DNA from: Chloromonas sp. AAM2
Lineage: Eukaryota > Chlorophyta > Chlorophyceae > Chlamydomonadales > Chlamydomonadaceae
Direction: 5' to 3'
Assembly: GCA_004335635.1 (NCBI GenBank)
Contig: QAXH01005369.1
Location: forward strand, 4,991 to 32,176
Length of the DNA stretch: 27,186 bases
Notes under the pieces: model-generated
Database searches by the model: none
The model's input: the letters and a program-made list of their open reading frames with translations, nothing else
Told to the model about the DNA's origin: nothing
Made by a program: the position numbers and the translations under genes
Part shown: piece by piece, positions 1-9,130 of the stretch
Position numbering within the stretch: the first letter of the stretch is position 1
Layout: each line of letters opens with the position of its first letter

Positions 1-478
1 ACACGGGGCGCACATGGTACACGGGGTGCACATGGTACACGGGGTGCACATGGTACACGGGGTGCACATGGCACACGGGGTGCACCTGGTACACGGGGCG
101 CACCTGGTACACGGGGTGCACATGGGACACGGGGCACACATGGCACACGGGGCACACATGGCACACGGGGCGCACATGGTACACGGGGCGCACATGGTAC
201 ACGGGGCGCACATTGTACACGGGGCGCACATTGTACACGGGGTGCACCTGGTACACGGGGTGCACATGGTAAACGGGGTGCACATGGGACACGGGGCGCA
301 CATGGGACACGGGGTGCACATGGGACACGGGGTGCACATGGGACATGGGGTGCACATGGTACACAGGGCGCACATGGTACACGGGGTGCACATGGTACAC
401 GGGGTGCACATGGTACACGGGGTGCACATGCTACACGGGGCGCACATGGGACACGGGGTACACATGGCACACATGGTA
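1..478. repeat. 18-bp GC-rich minisatellite
   Basis: About 26 head-to-tail copies of an 18-bp unit, consensus ACACGGGGTGCACATGGT, with scattered substitutions (GGGGCG for GGGGTG, GGGACA for GGTACA). The array runs off the left edge of the window. Because 18 is a multiple of three, one frame stays open and reads as a periodic Met-Val-His-Gly-Val-His peptide, but nothing else supports coding. It lies downstream of the last recognised SNF2 exon and could sit in a later intron of that gene. Each unit contains the palindrome GTGCAC. Confidence 0.95.
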
Positions 479-640
479 TGGGTAAGGGCCAGGGCAGACC
501 AAACCACTTCAACCCAAAGGGCAGAATATCAGGCAGGCTGAGTGGCTGTGAAAGACCAGTTTACCATCCTTGCACCAGATGCAAGTACAATATATCATTG
601 TATATGTATGTAATTGCACCAGGGAAAACGCCAGAGGAGA

Positions 641-692
641 CGAAACGGGATGGGCACCCTCCTGGCCTACCCTGAGCAAGAAAGCAAAACGA
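641..692 (+). repeat. dispersed repeat family R1, copy 1
   Basis: The core GGATGGGCACC-TCCTG-CCTACCCTGAG followed by an A-rich stretch recurs at 10019-10080 and 18050-18098, and inverted at 21286-21336. The copies are diverged. I see no coding potential. It is probably a fragment of an old interspersed element. Confidence 0.6.
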
Positions 693-1000
693 AACCAGGG
701 AACAAAGCAGGCAAGGCTGGCCAACTGAATGCAAAACAGGATGCATGTAACTTGCCAACGTCTTCAGTGCTGGGACCAAGGGGCCACAGAATGTGGCCGG
801 TTAAGATAAGCTGAACTGATGCACCAGGCGGCACAGCACAAAGGCCAACACAAACGTGAGGTGAACTGGTGTGGCCCGCCTTTTCTCAACTTGTTACATT
901 CATTGCTGTGACAGTGCACAATAGTGGGTAACGCGACACCAGGAAGAAACTGGCGAGAAACCGAAATTTCCTGATAAAACCGATGTTGCCCATAACCCAC

Positions 1001-1033
1001 CATGTCACAGAACCAGGGCGCATCGTGGTCCAC
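1001..1033 (-). CDS. 33-bp microexon carrying the CW-domain WFC
   Basis: Acceptor GCCTGTCCGCAG and donor ATG/GTGGGT frame 11 codons, VDHDAPWFCDM, phase 0. In CW domains the second conserved Trp and third zinc Cys sit in exactly this WxC context. The fourth Cys should come in the next exon, which I could not identify between 480 and 1000. The preceding intron contains repeat family R2 (1064-1124). Confidence 0.7.
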
Positions 1034-4000
1034 CTGCGGACAGGCAGCAAAATTGCAATGTAGAAAAAAACAAGTTTGCCAGTTCTGAGACAATTTTGAA
1101 ACTGTCACTGCAACCGGTGTGGTGCCATCTGTCCTGGATGATTTGGTAGACACTTTGGGCAGGCGGGTCGCACACCCGTTTTGTCTTTTGACACTGTAGT
1201 TCCTATCTCCTGGTTTGCTGTCCCAGAAGTGGCAATGCAACGTTTACCACAACACGCTTCAAGGAGTCACGTACAACTGTAATGTTTGTATTGGTCATGT
1301 ATTGATGATGCCTGCTTGGCTTTAAAAGCACTGTGAGGCCATACTGTGAGGGGAGGGACCATTGTGGAGAGCAGAAGCGTAGCCCATGGCCTCATCAGAT
1401 CACGAATGGTATGCTTGTGTGTGGTGACGAGCTGGTACTGGTCACAGGAGCTTGTCAGACGCATGGTGTGCCGGTCAAGCCTGTCTTCGTCGGTAAGGTC
1501 AGGCAGTCGGCAACAAGATTGGGCAGCCTCGCACCTGGTATGTTCCAGGCAGCTGCCGCCACTTCTCACACGCCTCACACTGAACCACGATAGAAGAAGG
1601 AACTGCATCCTGGACAACCATCAGCTCATTACCAGCGGACTGCTGCTGGTGGTGCTGCTGCTGTGCCTGCTGCATCTGCTGCATTGGCACTGCCGCTGGC
1701 GTCTGGCCTGAATCCCAACTTTCATTCTGCTGCAACTGAAAAATCCCCCCCTGTGTTCCCTGCTCAGGAAATGCCACGCCATGGCTGCCGTCTCCTGTGG
1801 CAAGCTGGTTTGGCTCAGGCTCTTTTGGTGGGGACTCTAATTGGACAGCAGCCGAGCTCCGTCTCCCCCTGCGGCTGCTGGGGGTGTGGGTTGTTGAGCC
1901 GTTACTGGTGGTTGGTGGGGGCGTTATCAGCTTGTACGACCCCAGCCGCCGCCCGCGTGAATCCGTGATCCAGGAAACCTGCAAAGCACGGGAAAACCGT
2001 TTTGTAACCGACTCAAGCCAAGCCACACACCCTCGGTCCTTGCTTTGGCATTGTCTTGATGACAAGCTGTGCACAGCCCACAGGTCCGCCTCAAGCAAGC
2101 ATCTGGTTGAGCACAATCAGACGTTCAAAACTCCAACCTAACCATAACTCTGACCCACTAAGCGAGACAACAATTCGCAGTCTGCTCTGTAAATGGCCGG
2201 CAGGTGCAGCCCCGCTCGCTTGTTGTGCAGCCTGGACCTATCAGTATGAAGCAGTATGGTGGTGGTCATGCTTACTGCTAATGACGTATTAATGGTTTCG
2301 CAGCAAGAGGCCACGTGGCCATTCTTTTGCACCTGTGCTTGCGGTGGTGCTGCTGGCGTTGTTCCCAGTGTCTTCAGGATGAGAGACATGGCGGTGACGG
2401 TCTTGCCCAGACCCTGTGCCCCAAGCAGGGCACACAATTAGTCAAGGCAGTGCAATCAGTAGGTCTTTGAGCGGTGAGCCAATACGGGCAGGCATCGATT
2501 TGGAGGTCATAGACTCTGCTCAAAGAACCACAACCTATATAACGGTCGGAATATTGTCGCCTGGCGTCCAATTTTTTGCTGGATGATTCAAGAGGCGCCT
2601 TGTTGCATCAAGGGTCTACACGTCTTGAAAACTTCAAGAAACGTACAAGAAACGGTTGCAACTGCCTGCCAGCCCCCATGACTCACAGGTTCATCGCAGA
2701 ACATGCCGCCCCTCACATGCGCCACTGGATCAGGCGCATGTGTCGTGAGCTCTCCAGTTGCCTGCACAGCACCACATAATGTTGCAGGTTATACGACATT
2801 TGACACACACTACGCTATAACAAACTAAAAATCATTTTATATATGAGCAACGTTCTACATAAAAAGCGATGTTGAAAAATGAAAAATGTTGCAAGCAGTT
2901 GTACAAAACCGAGCAGCTTTGATGTTAGTCTAGAGTTTGTCTTTGACACCCACCAAGTTGGCGTACACATGCCATCCTCCCTTGGTCACGAAGTGCCTCA
3001 TCACGGGGTGCAGAGATGCCCACTGGTGCAGCTGGTGGTTGATATCACCATCAACCACTGAGTCTGCACAGGCACTGCTGCTGGAGTGTTCAAGGGCTGC
3101 TGCTGGTGCTGGTGCTGGTGCTGCTGTGCCTGCTGCTATGAGGCCATCTGGTGGTGTGAGGCTGGCTGGTGTTGGGCGCTGGGTCTGCTCATGCTGCAGC
3201 ATCCAACGAATAGCGGCACGCTGCGGACAAGGCAATGCGCGTATGTGTATATGATCCCATGCGTGTGCGTTCAAGGGTGTTATCAGGCCGTACCTGGGAA
3301 CAGGTGGCGGTGCTCGCTACTTCAGGAAGCATTGCATATAGTTAGGAATGTTTGCAGCAAGCGTACTGAGCGACCGTGTGGGCCCATGATGACAGATGCA
3401 TTGATGGTGTGCAGCATGTGACATGCATGTGTGACCTGCCTGGTGTGGGTAGAGTGAGAGTAGAAGGCCGGGTGCCGCATCCCAGCCAACGACACGCATG
3501 TACCTGAACAGGCAAGCATACGCACAGCAGCGCATGCGATCATGTAAACAGCAGCGCATGCGACCATGTACACAGCAACACGAGCATCGGATTATCATGC
3601 AACAGCGTAGACCTGTGGAAAGCCGTGCTCTGATCACACACAGAACACCGTCTGACAAATCAATGTTCAACTGTACCATGATCCAAAAGCCTCAAGGTTG
3701 AGTACGCAGCAAGAACGTATTCCTTTGTACATGTTTAGTTTCTACATTGACGTCATCTACATCAGAAGTGTTCTCGTGTTGTGTGTGCCTGGCTGGGCTG
3801 CTCTCTGTTGAGCCAGACCAAAAAACCGCATATATATCAATGGGGCCAGGACCGCTACTCGTGGCATGGCGTGCGCACAGGCGTTCGTAACCAGTCTACT
3901 TTTGTAACACAGCCTGGTTAGGCTACACATCTGCACGTGCAGCACAGCCTAGCTGGGCTCTGTGTTTATACATGCAACAGAGCCTGGTTAGGCTACATAC

Positions 4001-4708
4001 CTGCACGTGCAGCATAGCCTGGCTAGGCTCCGCGGGTCCAGTATCGCCATCATGTCCGTGAGAACCTGCACCAGGTGGGATGGAATGGCTAGCTGAGCTA
4101 CTGGCGTATCGACATCACACTTACTTCAGTGTCTGGCCAAATACTAGAATCAGCCCTGAAGCTTGAATCTGGTTATGTATTCAGCAAACTTTGGTGTGTG
4201 TACACTTCAGTGGTATTCGACAGGCTCTTGCGTCAGTTCTGAAGTTTTGGCAAGAGAGATTGAGAGAAGGTCATCACAGGCCCGGAGGAAGGGCGAGAGT
4301 GGCAGGCTTGGGTATGCGAATACCCTCACAAATAGCTTGGGTATGCGATTACCCCCACAATTATTTAAACATATCTTTCTCTCTGCCCTGAGCTTGTGAC
4401 TCCCTTCTGCTTCCTGTCACGGCAGTACCTGCTCAGGCAGTGCATGCAGGGAGGAGCCCACCCTCATGCGCTCATGCGGCTGCATGTGGGCGTATTCCAT
4501 GGGCGGGCGGGAGGGCTCAGCCCTGCAGCTGGGTAGCTCTTTGAAACAGGAATCCAAGCTGCAAGGACAGGAAGGAGGTGGATGAAATTCATTTGATTGG
4601 TTGAGCAGAATTGAGGGGTTGAATTGAAAGATTGAATTGAAGGGTTGAGCATGTAAGATGGCTCCGTTTCGCCCAAATAGTCGAATTACGGCCATCAAGA
4701 AGCTGAGT

Positions 4709-4755
<47 letters not shown>

Positions 4756-5717
4756 CGCATTACCCCAGTGCACGTGACACCTGTGCTGATCTACCGATAG
4801 TAACGTTTGTCTTACGTGAGCTTCGATGCGCCTGCCGGTGACGAAAGGGCCTCCAGTCGCACCATCTCGCCATGCACCCACCCATGCACCCGCTCATGCA
4901 CCCCAGCAGCATGGCCCTGGAAGCGCAGCATGCACACACCAAAGAGATGGAGGACTGTCAGGGTGTAATGCCAGGGTGATGCATGAAGGGCTATCAGGAT
5001 CGCCACACACATGGTGCGCCATTAGGCATGTTGCATGTACATGCTACAATCACGCTGGTGAATTCGAGCTTTTGAGTAGGTTGTGAGAGGCTGACAGGCA
5101 AGGTAGATTTGCGCCAAGGACCTGACAAGCAGTGTTTATGCACCGAGTAGCTTGTAACTGAGAGCCATCATTTGAATAAACACAAGCTAGTATAGGTCTC
5201 ATCACGTTGGATGGTCATCGCCGGGAGCAAAAGCAAATGATGAATGAGCTGGACAACGTTCCATGTGATGGGCCAGCTAGGGCATCACCCCAGCTGCATG
5301 CCGGACCGAGTTCAAAAGGGACCCTTACCTCTGCAGGGACTAAGGGAAAGGTACCCAGTGGCTTGAGCGCATTGAAGACTGTCACGGCTGCGGGAGTAGC
5401 CTTCCAACCAGCCACATGGCTCCATACGCTGGATGGAAGGATCAAGCCAAGCTGCAATGGATGAAGACGGACATGGCATAGGTGAAGGCTTGGCCACAGG
5501 TCTGTAAGCCTTACACATGTACGAGCATGCATGTGTATAACACAGTAGAACAAACACTGTCAATGGAATGGAAGCGACAGACGAAGCACACACAGCATCC
5601 TTGGATGGGTGGTGCATGCACGTATGCTACACAGCCTGCAAGTGAATAGGCGAAGTGCCAGAGGTACTCGTGCGCCTCAAGATGCACGTCCTGTTTCGGT
5701 TTCAAGACTTGTCGTAC
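1001..5717 (-). CDS. F-box / SNF2-family helicase with embedded CW zinc finger (partial, At3g54460-like)
   Basis: Phase-consistent exons in transcript order: 5329-5451, 4001-4065, 3440-3503, 2954-3220, 2687-2761, 2333-2413, 1535-1978, 1001-1033 (1152 nt, 384 codons), with a tentative upstream exon at 5688-5717. The product carries an F-box (PLVPAE joined to VLTDMMAILDPRSLARL and CCTCR), the SNF2 start (LSLYPHQ joined to RAAIRWMLQHEQ), a plant-like linker (YANL joined to ATGELTT), and motif I split over two exons (GGMFCDEP joined to GLGKTVTAMSLILKTLG). A disordered Q-rich segment and a CW zinc finger follow. This order matches, from memory, the plant F-box/SNF2 protein At3g54460. By family it should be a nuclear ATP-dependent chromatin or ubiquitin-pathway factor; that role is inference. 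The 5' end is unresolved. The helicase C domain and the remaining CW residues are not in the window, so it is either cut by the edge or truncated. Confidence 0.85.
1064..1124 (+). repeat. dispersed repeat family R2, copy 1 (intronic)
   Basis: An A-run followed by GTTTGCCAGTTCTGAGACAA and a CACTG-AACC-GTG tail. Copies are at 20029-20080 and 23509-23568, same orientation. In each, the A-run precedes GTTTGCCAGTT. It may be the end of a retroelement or SINE. Confidence 0.7.
1535..1978 (-). CDS. SNF2 gene exon: Q-rich linker and first half of CW zinc finger
   Basis: A 148-codon phase-0 exon between CTTTGCAG and CAG/GTGCGA. It starts VSWITDSRGRRLGSYKL, has basic and proline stretches, then a Gln/His-rich run coded by CAG repeats, and ends VVQCEACEKWRQLPGTYQ. 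The CxxC plus KWRxLP pattern is the N-terminal half of a CW domain, a methyl-lysine histone H3 reader in characterised proteins. Confidence 0.85.
2333..2413 (-). CDS. SNF2 gene exon, Walker A lysine
   Basis: A 27-codon phase-0 exon after a TTGACTAAT branch-like site and GGGGCACAG acceptor, ending CAG/GTGCAA. It encodes GLGKTVTAMSLILKTLG then TTPAAPPQAQ. The GKT lysine and threonine are the nucleotide-binding residues of helicase motif I. Confidence 0.88.
2687..2761 (-). CDS. SNF2 gene exon, first half of ATP-binding motif I
   Basis: A 25-codon phase-0 exon between CTGTGCAG and CCT/GTGAGT. It encodes ATGELTTHAPDPVAHV then RGGMFCDEP. RGGMFCDEP followed by GLGKT from the next exon is the Walker A region typical of this subfamily (DEPGLGKT rather than DEMGLGKT). 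Confidence 0.85.
2954..3220 (-). CDS. SNF2 gene exon with RAAIRWML and Ala/Pro insert
   Basis: An 89-codon phase-0 exon between CTTGTCCGCAG and TTG/GTGGGT. It begins RAAIRWMLQHEQ, carries an Ala/Pro-rich, Ser-rich low-complexity insert coded by GCT/GCA repeats, then LHQWASLHPVMRHFVTKGG and WHVYANL. The last part matches the conserved HPL-x-G-x-x-YxN segment of plant homologues. A 64-bp piece (3008-3071) is duplicated at 26707-26770. Confidence 0.85.
3440..3503 (-). CDS. SNF2 gene exon ending in LYPHQ, with a GC donor
   Basis: A split Arg codon is followed by YMRVVGWDAAPGLLLSLYPHQ in two parts (YMRVVGWDAAPG, LLLSLYPHQ). The next exon starts RAAIRWML, giving the classic SNF2 motif LYPHQRAAIRWML. 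The join requires the donor CAG/GCAGGT, a GC-AG intron. The nearby GT two codons later would break the frame. Confidence 0.75.
3911..4030. repeat. imperfect direct duplication that includes the F-box exon 3' end
   Basis: 3911-3960 and 3981-4030 match at about 45 of 50 positions, 70 bp apart. The right copy contains 30 bp of the F-box exon and its GTATGT donor. The left copy lies in the intron, and its donor position reads ATGTGT, so it cannot splice there in the normal way. Confidence 0.8.
4001..4065 (-). CDS. F-box exon of the SNF2 gene
   Basis: The exon is bounded by GGTGCAG and the donor CAG/GTATGT. It encodes VLTDMMAILDPRSLARL then CCTC plus a split Arg codon. Joined to PLVPAE of the preceding exon it gives a full F-box pattern (L-x-P-x-x-V-L-x-x-hydrophobic, L-D-P-R-S-L-A-R-L, C-x-C-R). 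The two leftover bases match the single leading G of the next exon at 3503, which confirms the join. F-boxes bind Skp1 in SCF ubiquitin ligases. Confidence 0.8.
4308..4362. repeat. short direct repeat with internal inverted symmetry
   Basis: GCTTGGGTATGCGAATACCC at 4308 recurs as GCTTGGGTATGCGATTACCC at 4337. Each contains GGGTATGCGA-TACCC, a near palindrome. It lies in the intron between the F-box exon and the upstream exon. No function is visible. Confidence 0.6.
4712..4756. repeat. (CA)n microsatellite
   Basis: A run of about 20 CA dinucleotides with one CAAA interruption, in the large intron between 4065 and 5329 of the SNF2/F-box gene. Confidence 0.95.
5329..5451 (-). CDS. SNF2/F-box gene exon: pre-F-box segment
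   Basis: Acceptor CATTGCAG and donor GAG/GTAAGG frame a 41-codon phase-0 exon. It reads LGLILPSSVWSHVAGWK and ends in PLVPAE. The LxLPxxxWS pattern resembles the segment before the F-box in plant homologues (recalled, not searched). The last residues form the start of the F-box completed by the next exon. Confidence 0.75.
5688..5717 (-). CDS. tentative 30-bp upstream exon of the SNF2/F-box gene
   Basis: A good acceptor (TAACAATCATTCAG) is followed by an open stretch reading VRQVLKPKQD up to a GTGCAT donor, phase 0 at both ends, which would join directly to LGLILPSS. The frame stays open for about 15 more codons, so the donor choice is weak. Earlier exons, including the start codon, were not found. 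Confidence 0.35.
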
Positions 5718-7740
5718 CTGAATGATTGTTAGAGGCGGTCGGATGAACAAAACGTGGGCGCTTACTCGAACCTTCTGTTCAAGCACCTACAAGCACATGG
5801 TGACACAACCACCGCTGCCCGATTCCTCAATCACCGATGAGCAGGTCACTGGGCAAGCACGAATGTACTGACTTTATGCACAAGTAAGCCTGCATGTCCT
5901 GCTGGTGTGGACACGTACGTGTGCATACATGCGTGTCTCTGCACTTGCTTAAGTCAACATCTGAGAGCTGTTCATGTGTGTGTATGCGCGCCACTAGACC
6001 CTGTCTGTCGACTTGTGGACCTGCTCTGTCACAGGATGCTGGATGCATCTCACCATCACCTCAGCCTGAATGCCTGCCATCCATGCAGGAAGTGCATGGT
6101 TCACCGCATCAGAAGTGTAAGGGCGCCATTGGATCACCATCCATGACGTGTGAATGACATTGAATGCGTCCTGATGCCTGGCCGGCTGGAGACTGCCTGT
6201 GATCTGCTGTGAAGCCGAGGCTGATGACATCACTGTGTTGAGTTGTGCATGTGCTCAGCAACTTAACAGCCAATGATCAAGTAGCTAACTGTAGCTTCCA
6301 GGCAACTGCTATGTTCCAGCCGTCACACCAGGCGAGTCAAAGCAGTCAGAAGCGTATTGCTCCACTCTCCAGCTGCGGTGACATGCAATTCGGCTGTACC
6401 ACTGCATGCAAGCAAAGAGGTTGCAATACCATGGCATGCATGCACTGATAGGTTGGCAAGCCCGCCTGGTGCCATGCATGGTACGCGTTTTTCAGTGCAG
6501 GAGCTGTGTAACAGGGAGTGCGAAATCAGTGCGTGGAACAGTGAGCATGGGCGCTGATTGTACATGCCTGTCGCATGTGCATGCATGGAACGCAGAGCGT
6601 ATTGCGGTCTAGGTCAAAGGCGCTTGATGCGATTGCATGCTGGGAAAGGCACATCACAAGCACGCACACGGGTAGTGCATGGATTGTAACCAAGATGAGG
6701 TTCACATGCATACAACTGCGGATGTTGGTGGTTGGCTCACCTGCTGCCCTGAGAAGAGGCATGGCACAAGCTCCATGACTTGTCCTGACGCTTGACGACA
6801 AAGTTCAGCTGCTCTCCTTCTATCAGAGCACCTCCATTTGACTGTATGCCTATATGCAGCCAGCCTGCAAGATGTTCCAGGTCATCAGAGGCAGGTGGCA
6901 CAGGGTTGCTGACCGGGGTTGCTGCCTGCCGAGCCTTCCCCCTCTTAAGCCCTGTCCCACCGGCCATAATGTCATGAATGCGCTTCACCGCTTGGCATCT
7001 GAAAGACACTGCATGCTCGTTCTTCGGGATGCGGTGTTAGTTGAAGTCGGTTGCAATTTAGTTGAATCACTTCCTTTGACTTTTCTGTCACGCGTTACGC
7101 CAGAAGGCATCACAGGTCTATTACGCACAAGCCCTATACATGTTGCACATCCAACTCAGCTGGACCCCCTCAGCATTACACATGTGCCTGTACTTTTGGC
7201 ACGTCTGCTTCCCATCAACCTCTTTAAAGCCTGCCTTGCATGCTGAAAGTGCCTGTTAGCCACGGCCACAGTGTGTTAACGTTGTCGAGAAGGTTTTGTT
7301 GAAATCCTGGCTAGCCTTCGCATTTTCTCGCAAAACTCGGGCGCTTGTGTAGCTGTCTTGCTTTGGTGGCCTCTCCTCGCAGCACTAGCATGTGAGCGCC
7401 ACCCATCTGAGGACCTTGGGCAATGAGTACCATCAACGCAAGGCTGTGGCCTGGCAAGGCGTCTTGCTCACAGACTCTCCCCTCTTTACATGATGGTATC
7501 ACGTCGCACGCTAAAGAAAGGGGAATCCTTGGTTTGCTTGTGTGTCAGCTTGCTGGGATTCCTTACAGAAGCAAAACAAACGTAAGCTGGGACATGAGAA
7601 CATTCAACTGATGCCCAGGTCACAAAGCAACAGGGCGTCAGGCTGTAAACAGGGGAGTCTGACTACGATGACACGAGCGTTCAACAGACGGGGCAGAACA
7701 GGTGACTCCGCATCAACTGGCTTGGCCTTGTACCCCGCAT
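5718..7740. other. unassigned stretch upstream of the SNF2/F-box exons
   Basis: The missing 5' exons of the minus-strand SNF2/F-box gene should lie here. The only coding-looking piece is on the minus strand at about 6775-6998, after acceptor GTCTTTCAG: AVKRIHDIMAGGTGLKRGK, then PASDDLEHLAGWLHIGIQ and LNFVVKRQDK. I could not fix its donor or join it in phase. The stretch 6360-6600 is rich in GCATGC/TGCATG motifs. I see no RNA gene or complete open reading frame. Confidence 0.4.
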
Positions 7741-7759
7741 CAACTGACTCTGATGGGAC

Positions 7760-8038
7760 AGCCGGTCACTATGTTTACGCGAAGGCGTGCCGCAGCTATT
7801 GAAGATCTGGAAATGCAGACGGCCATTGCTGAGGGCGCACCTGCGGAGAGGAAGCCACGGATTTGCAACCCGTTGACGAGAGCAGTTAAGTGGAGGTTGA
7901 GTGCTTGCTTCTTGACTGTGTCTCGCCATGTTGGTAGTTAACCATAGCCACCATGGAGTGCAATTCGCCTTACAGTTAAGGTCATTGTACAGGCTGATCG
8001 GATTCTGGGCCAATCGTAAGCAGGGCCTGTCACTGTAT
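7760..8038 (+). pseudogene. decayed Fanzor 3' tail with conserved element end
   Basis: 7769-7853 encodes RRRAAAIEDLEMQTAIAEGA, which parallels RRRRGAAEELEKLEAIAQGA in the C-terminal tail of the Fanzor remnant ending at 24904. Downstream, 7993-8038 aligns without gaps to 24953-24998, about 36 of 46 identical, ending in CTGTCACTGTAT in both. No zinc ribbon or catalytic region was found upstream. This is a 3' fragment of a second, older copy. Confidence 0.6.
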
Positions 8039-8057
8039 CAACGCTGTCCGTCTCATG

Positions 8058-8355
8058 CTCCACTGCCATCCTGCCAGGCTGCTTTAAAATTCCGAATCGA
8101 GCAAAGTCATTCAGCACATTAATAGCCTGCAGGTTCCCTGCACACTAGTCAATGACCATCCTGCCTGGCTGCCATCGATCCTTTGGGAAGTTTGTAATCG
8201 AGCCGAGCGATCCATCACACTGTACTGGCAACCCTCTCTCAACTGCCATCCTGCCTGTCTGCCGCCTCATCGTTCGTATGAAGTCCCAACCCAAACCGAG
8301 CTATCCGTCACACTGACAAAGCCTACGCAGTCCCTGTACACTAGTCTACTAATCC
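8058..8355. repeat. degenerate ~95-bp tandem repeat, three copies
   Basis: Units start with CTGCCATCCTGCC (8063, about 8155 and 8243), continue with a segment resembling ATCGAGC-GAG--ATCC-TCACACTG, and end near CCCTG-ACACTAGTC in two copies. Divergence is high. It abuts the right end of the Fanzor tail and may be a decayed satellite. Confidence 0.6.
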
Positions 8356-8761
8356 CGTAGTACTGAGGCGTGTTGAAATCAGATGTGAAAGAAGACATAT
8401 GCGTTCAATCACCTTGAAAGAAAATCTATAGGTTTATCAAAGCACAAAAGCCAAACAACATGGCCTCCCGATCCATGCAGCTGGCAAGGGCATCACTACT
8501 CCAGTGCTCTTAAAAACCCAAAACAGCAGAAGTGCCTCCACTGGACGAAGGGCAGAAGACCCCCCCCCAATGCATCTACATTGGCAGAACGACCAAGACA
8601 GGAGAGTTGGAAACATGCGGTGGGACGATTAGTCAAACTATCCGCAGCCTAAAACAGGTCAACTATTGGCTACCCACATGTTGAAGCCTCTTAACAGATG
8701 ATCAATTGAAGAGCTTTATGTGCCCTTTGACCGCCACTTAAGAATGTGAACAGATGCATGA
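8356..8761. other. 3' flank of the LRR gene
   Basis: No coding region. It should contain the 3' UTR of the minus-strand LRR gene ending at 8762. I found no TGTAA signal on the minus strand here. A C9 run is near 8560. Confidence 0.5.
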
Positions 8762-9130
8762 CTAGAGCACTTCGTAAAAGTCCTGTCCTGACCAGGGATC
8801 GTGCCTAGACACAGGCAACGACCCAGCACAAAAGCAACCAGGCTTGACAGCTTCTACCAGCCACTTAGGCGGAGCCCTGGCACCACCATTATTACTGCCA
8901 TCACCACCGGCTTGAGCCTCTGCCACCGCAGCCGCCGCCGCTGCAGCCGCTGCAGCAGCATCTGCTGTTTTAGAAACGGATTCTGCACGTGCCAGCTGGA
9001 TGATTGTCTTATTGGCTGCCTCGGCACCGCTGGCCAGTGTCTTTGCTGCCTGGCTGAGCCAGCTGGAGACCATAGACTCCTCCCATATGTCCTCAGCAGC
9101 CACTCCACGGGCTGATGTGTCCAGGTACAC
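8762..9130 (-). CDS. LRR gene exon 12 (C-terminus)
   Basis: Acceptor TTTGCACAG, then VYLDTSARGVAAEDIWEE, SWLSQAAKTLASGAEAANK, an Ala-rich coiled segment and a Cys-containing tail ending FYEVL with a TAG stop. The phase-0 join to the preceding exon at 9536 fits. The segment is unlike the LRRs and its function is unknown. Confidence 0.75.
   Translation of the reverse strand: MYLDTSARGVAAEDIWEESMVSSWLSQAAKTLASGAEAANKTIIQLARAESVSKTADAAAAAAAAAAAVAEAQAGGDGSNNGGARAPPKWLVEAVKPGCFCAGSLPVSRHDPWSGQDFYEVL

Noticed and set aside
1..478. CRISPR array
   Set aside because: Units are contiguous with no unique spacers, and the context is eukaryotic.
14..541. 175-codon open frame with Met-Val-His-Gly-Val-His period
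   Set aside because: It is an 18-bp tandem repeat whose length keeps the frame open; no splice site or start context supports coding.
764..1240. 158-codon minus-strand frame as a gene
   Set aside because: Only the 11-codon microexon within it (1001-1033) is supported; part of the rest is repeat R2.
3317..3679. Alternative F-box (IDLSDGVLCVIRARL) at 3640-3679
   Set aside because: Its donor phase does not match exon 3440-3503, whereas the exon at 4001-4065 does and has the better F-box pattern.
7542..7640. Zinc-ribbon or DRDVNA region of the second Fanzor copy
   Set aside because: A short resemblance to a WDxR...N pattern only; no CxxC pairs were found.
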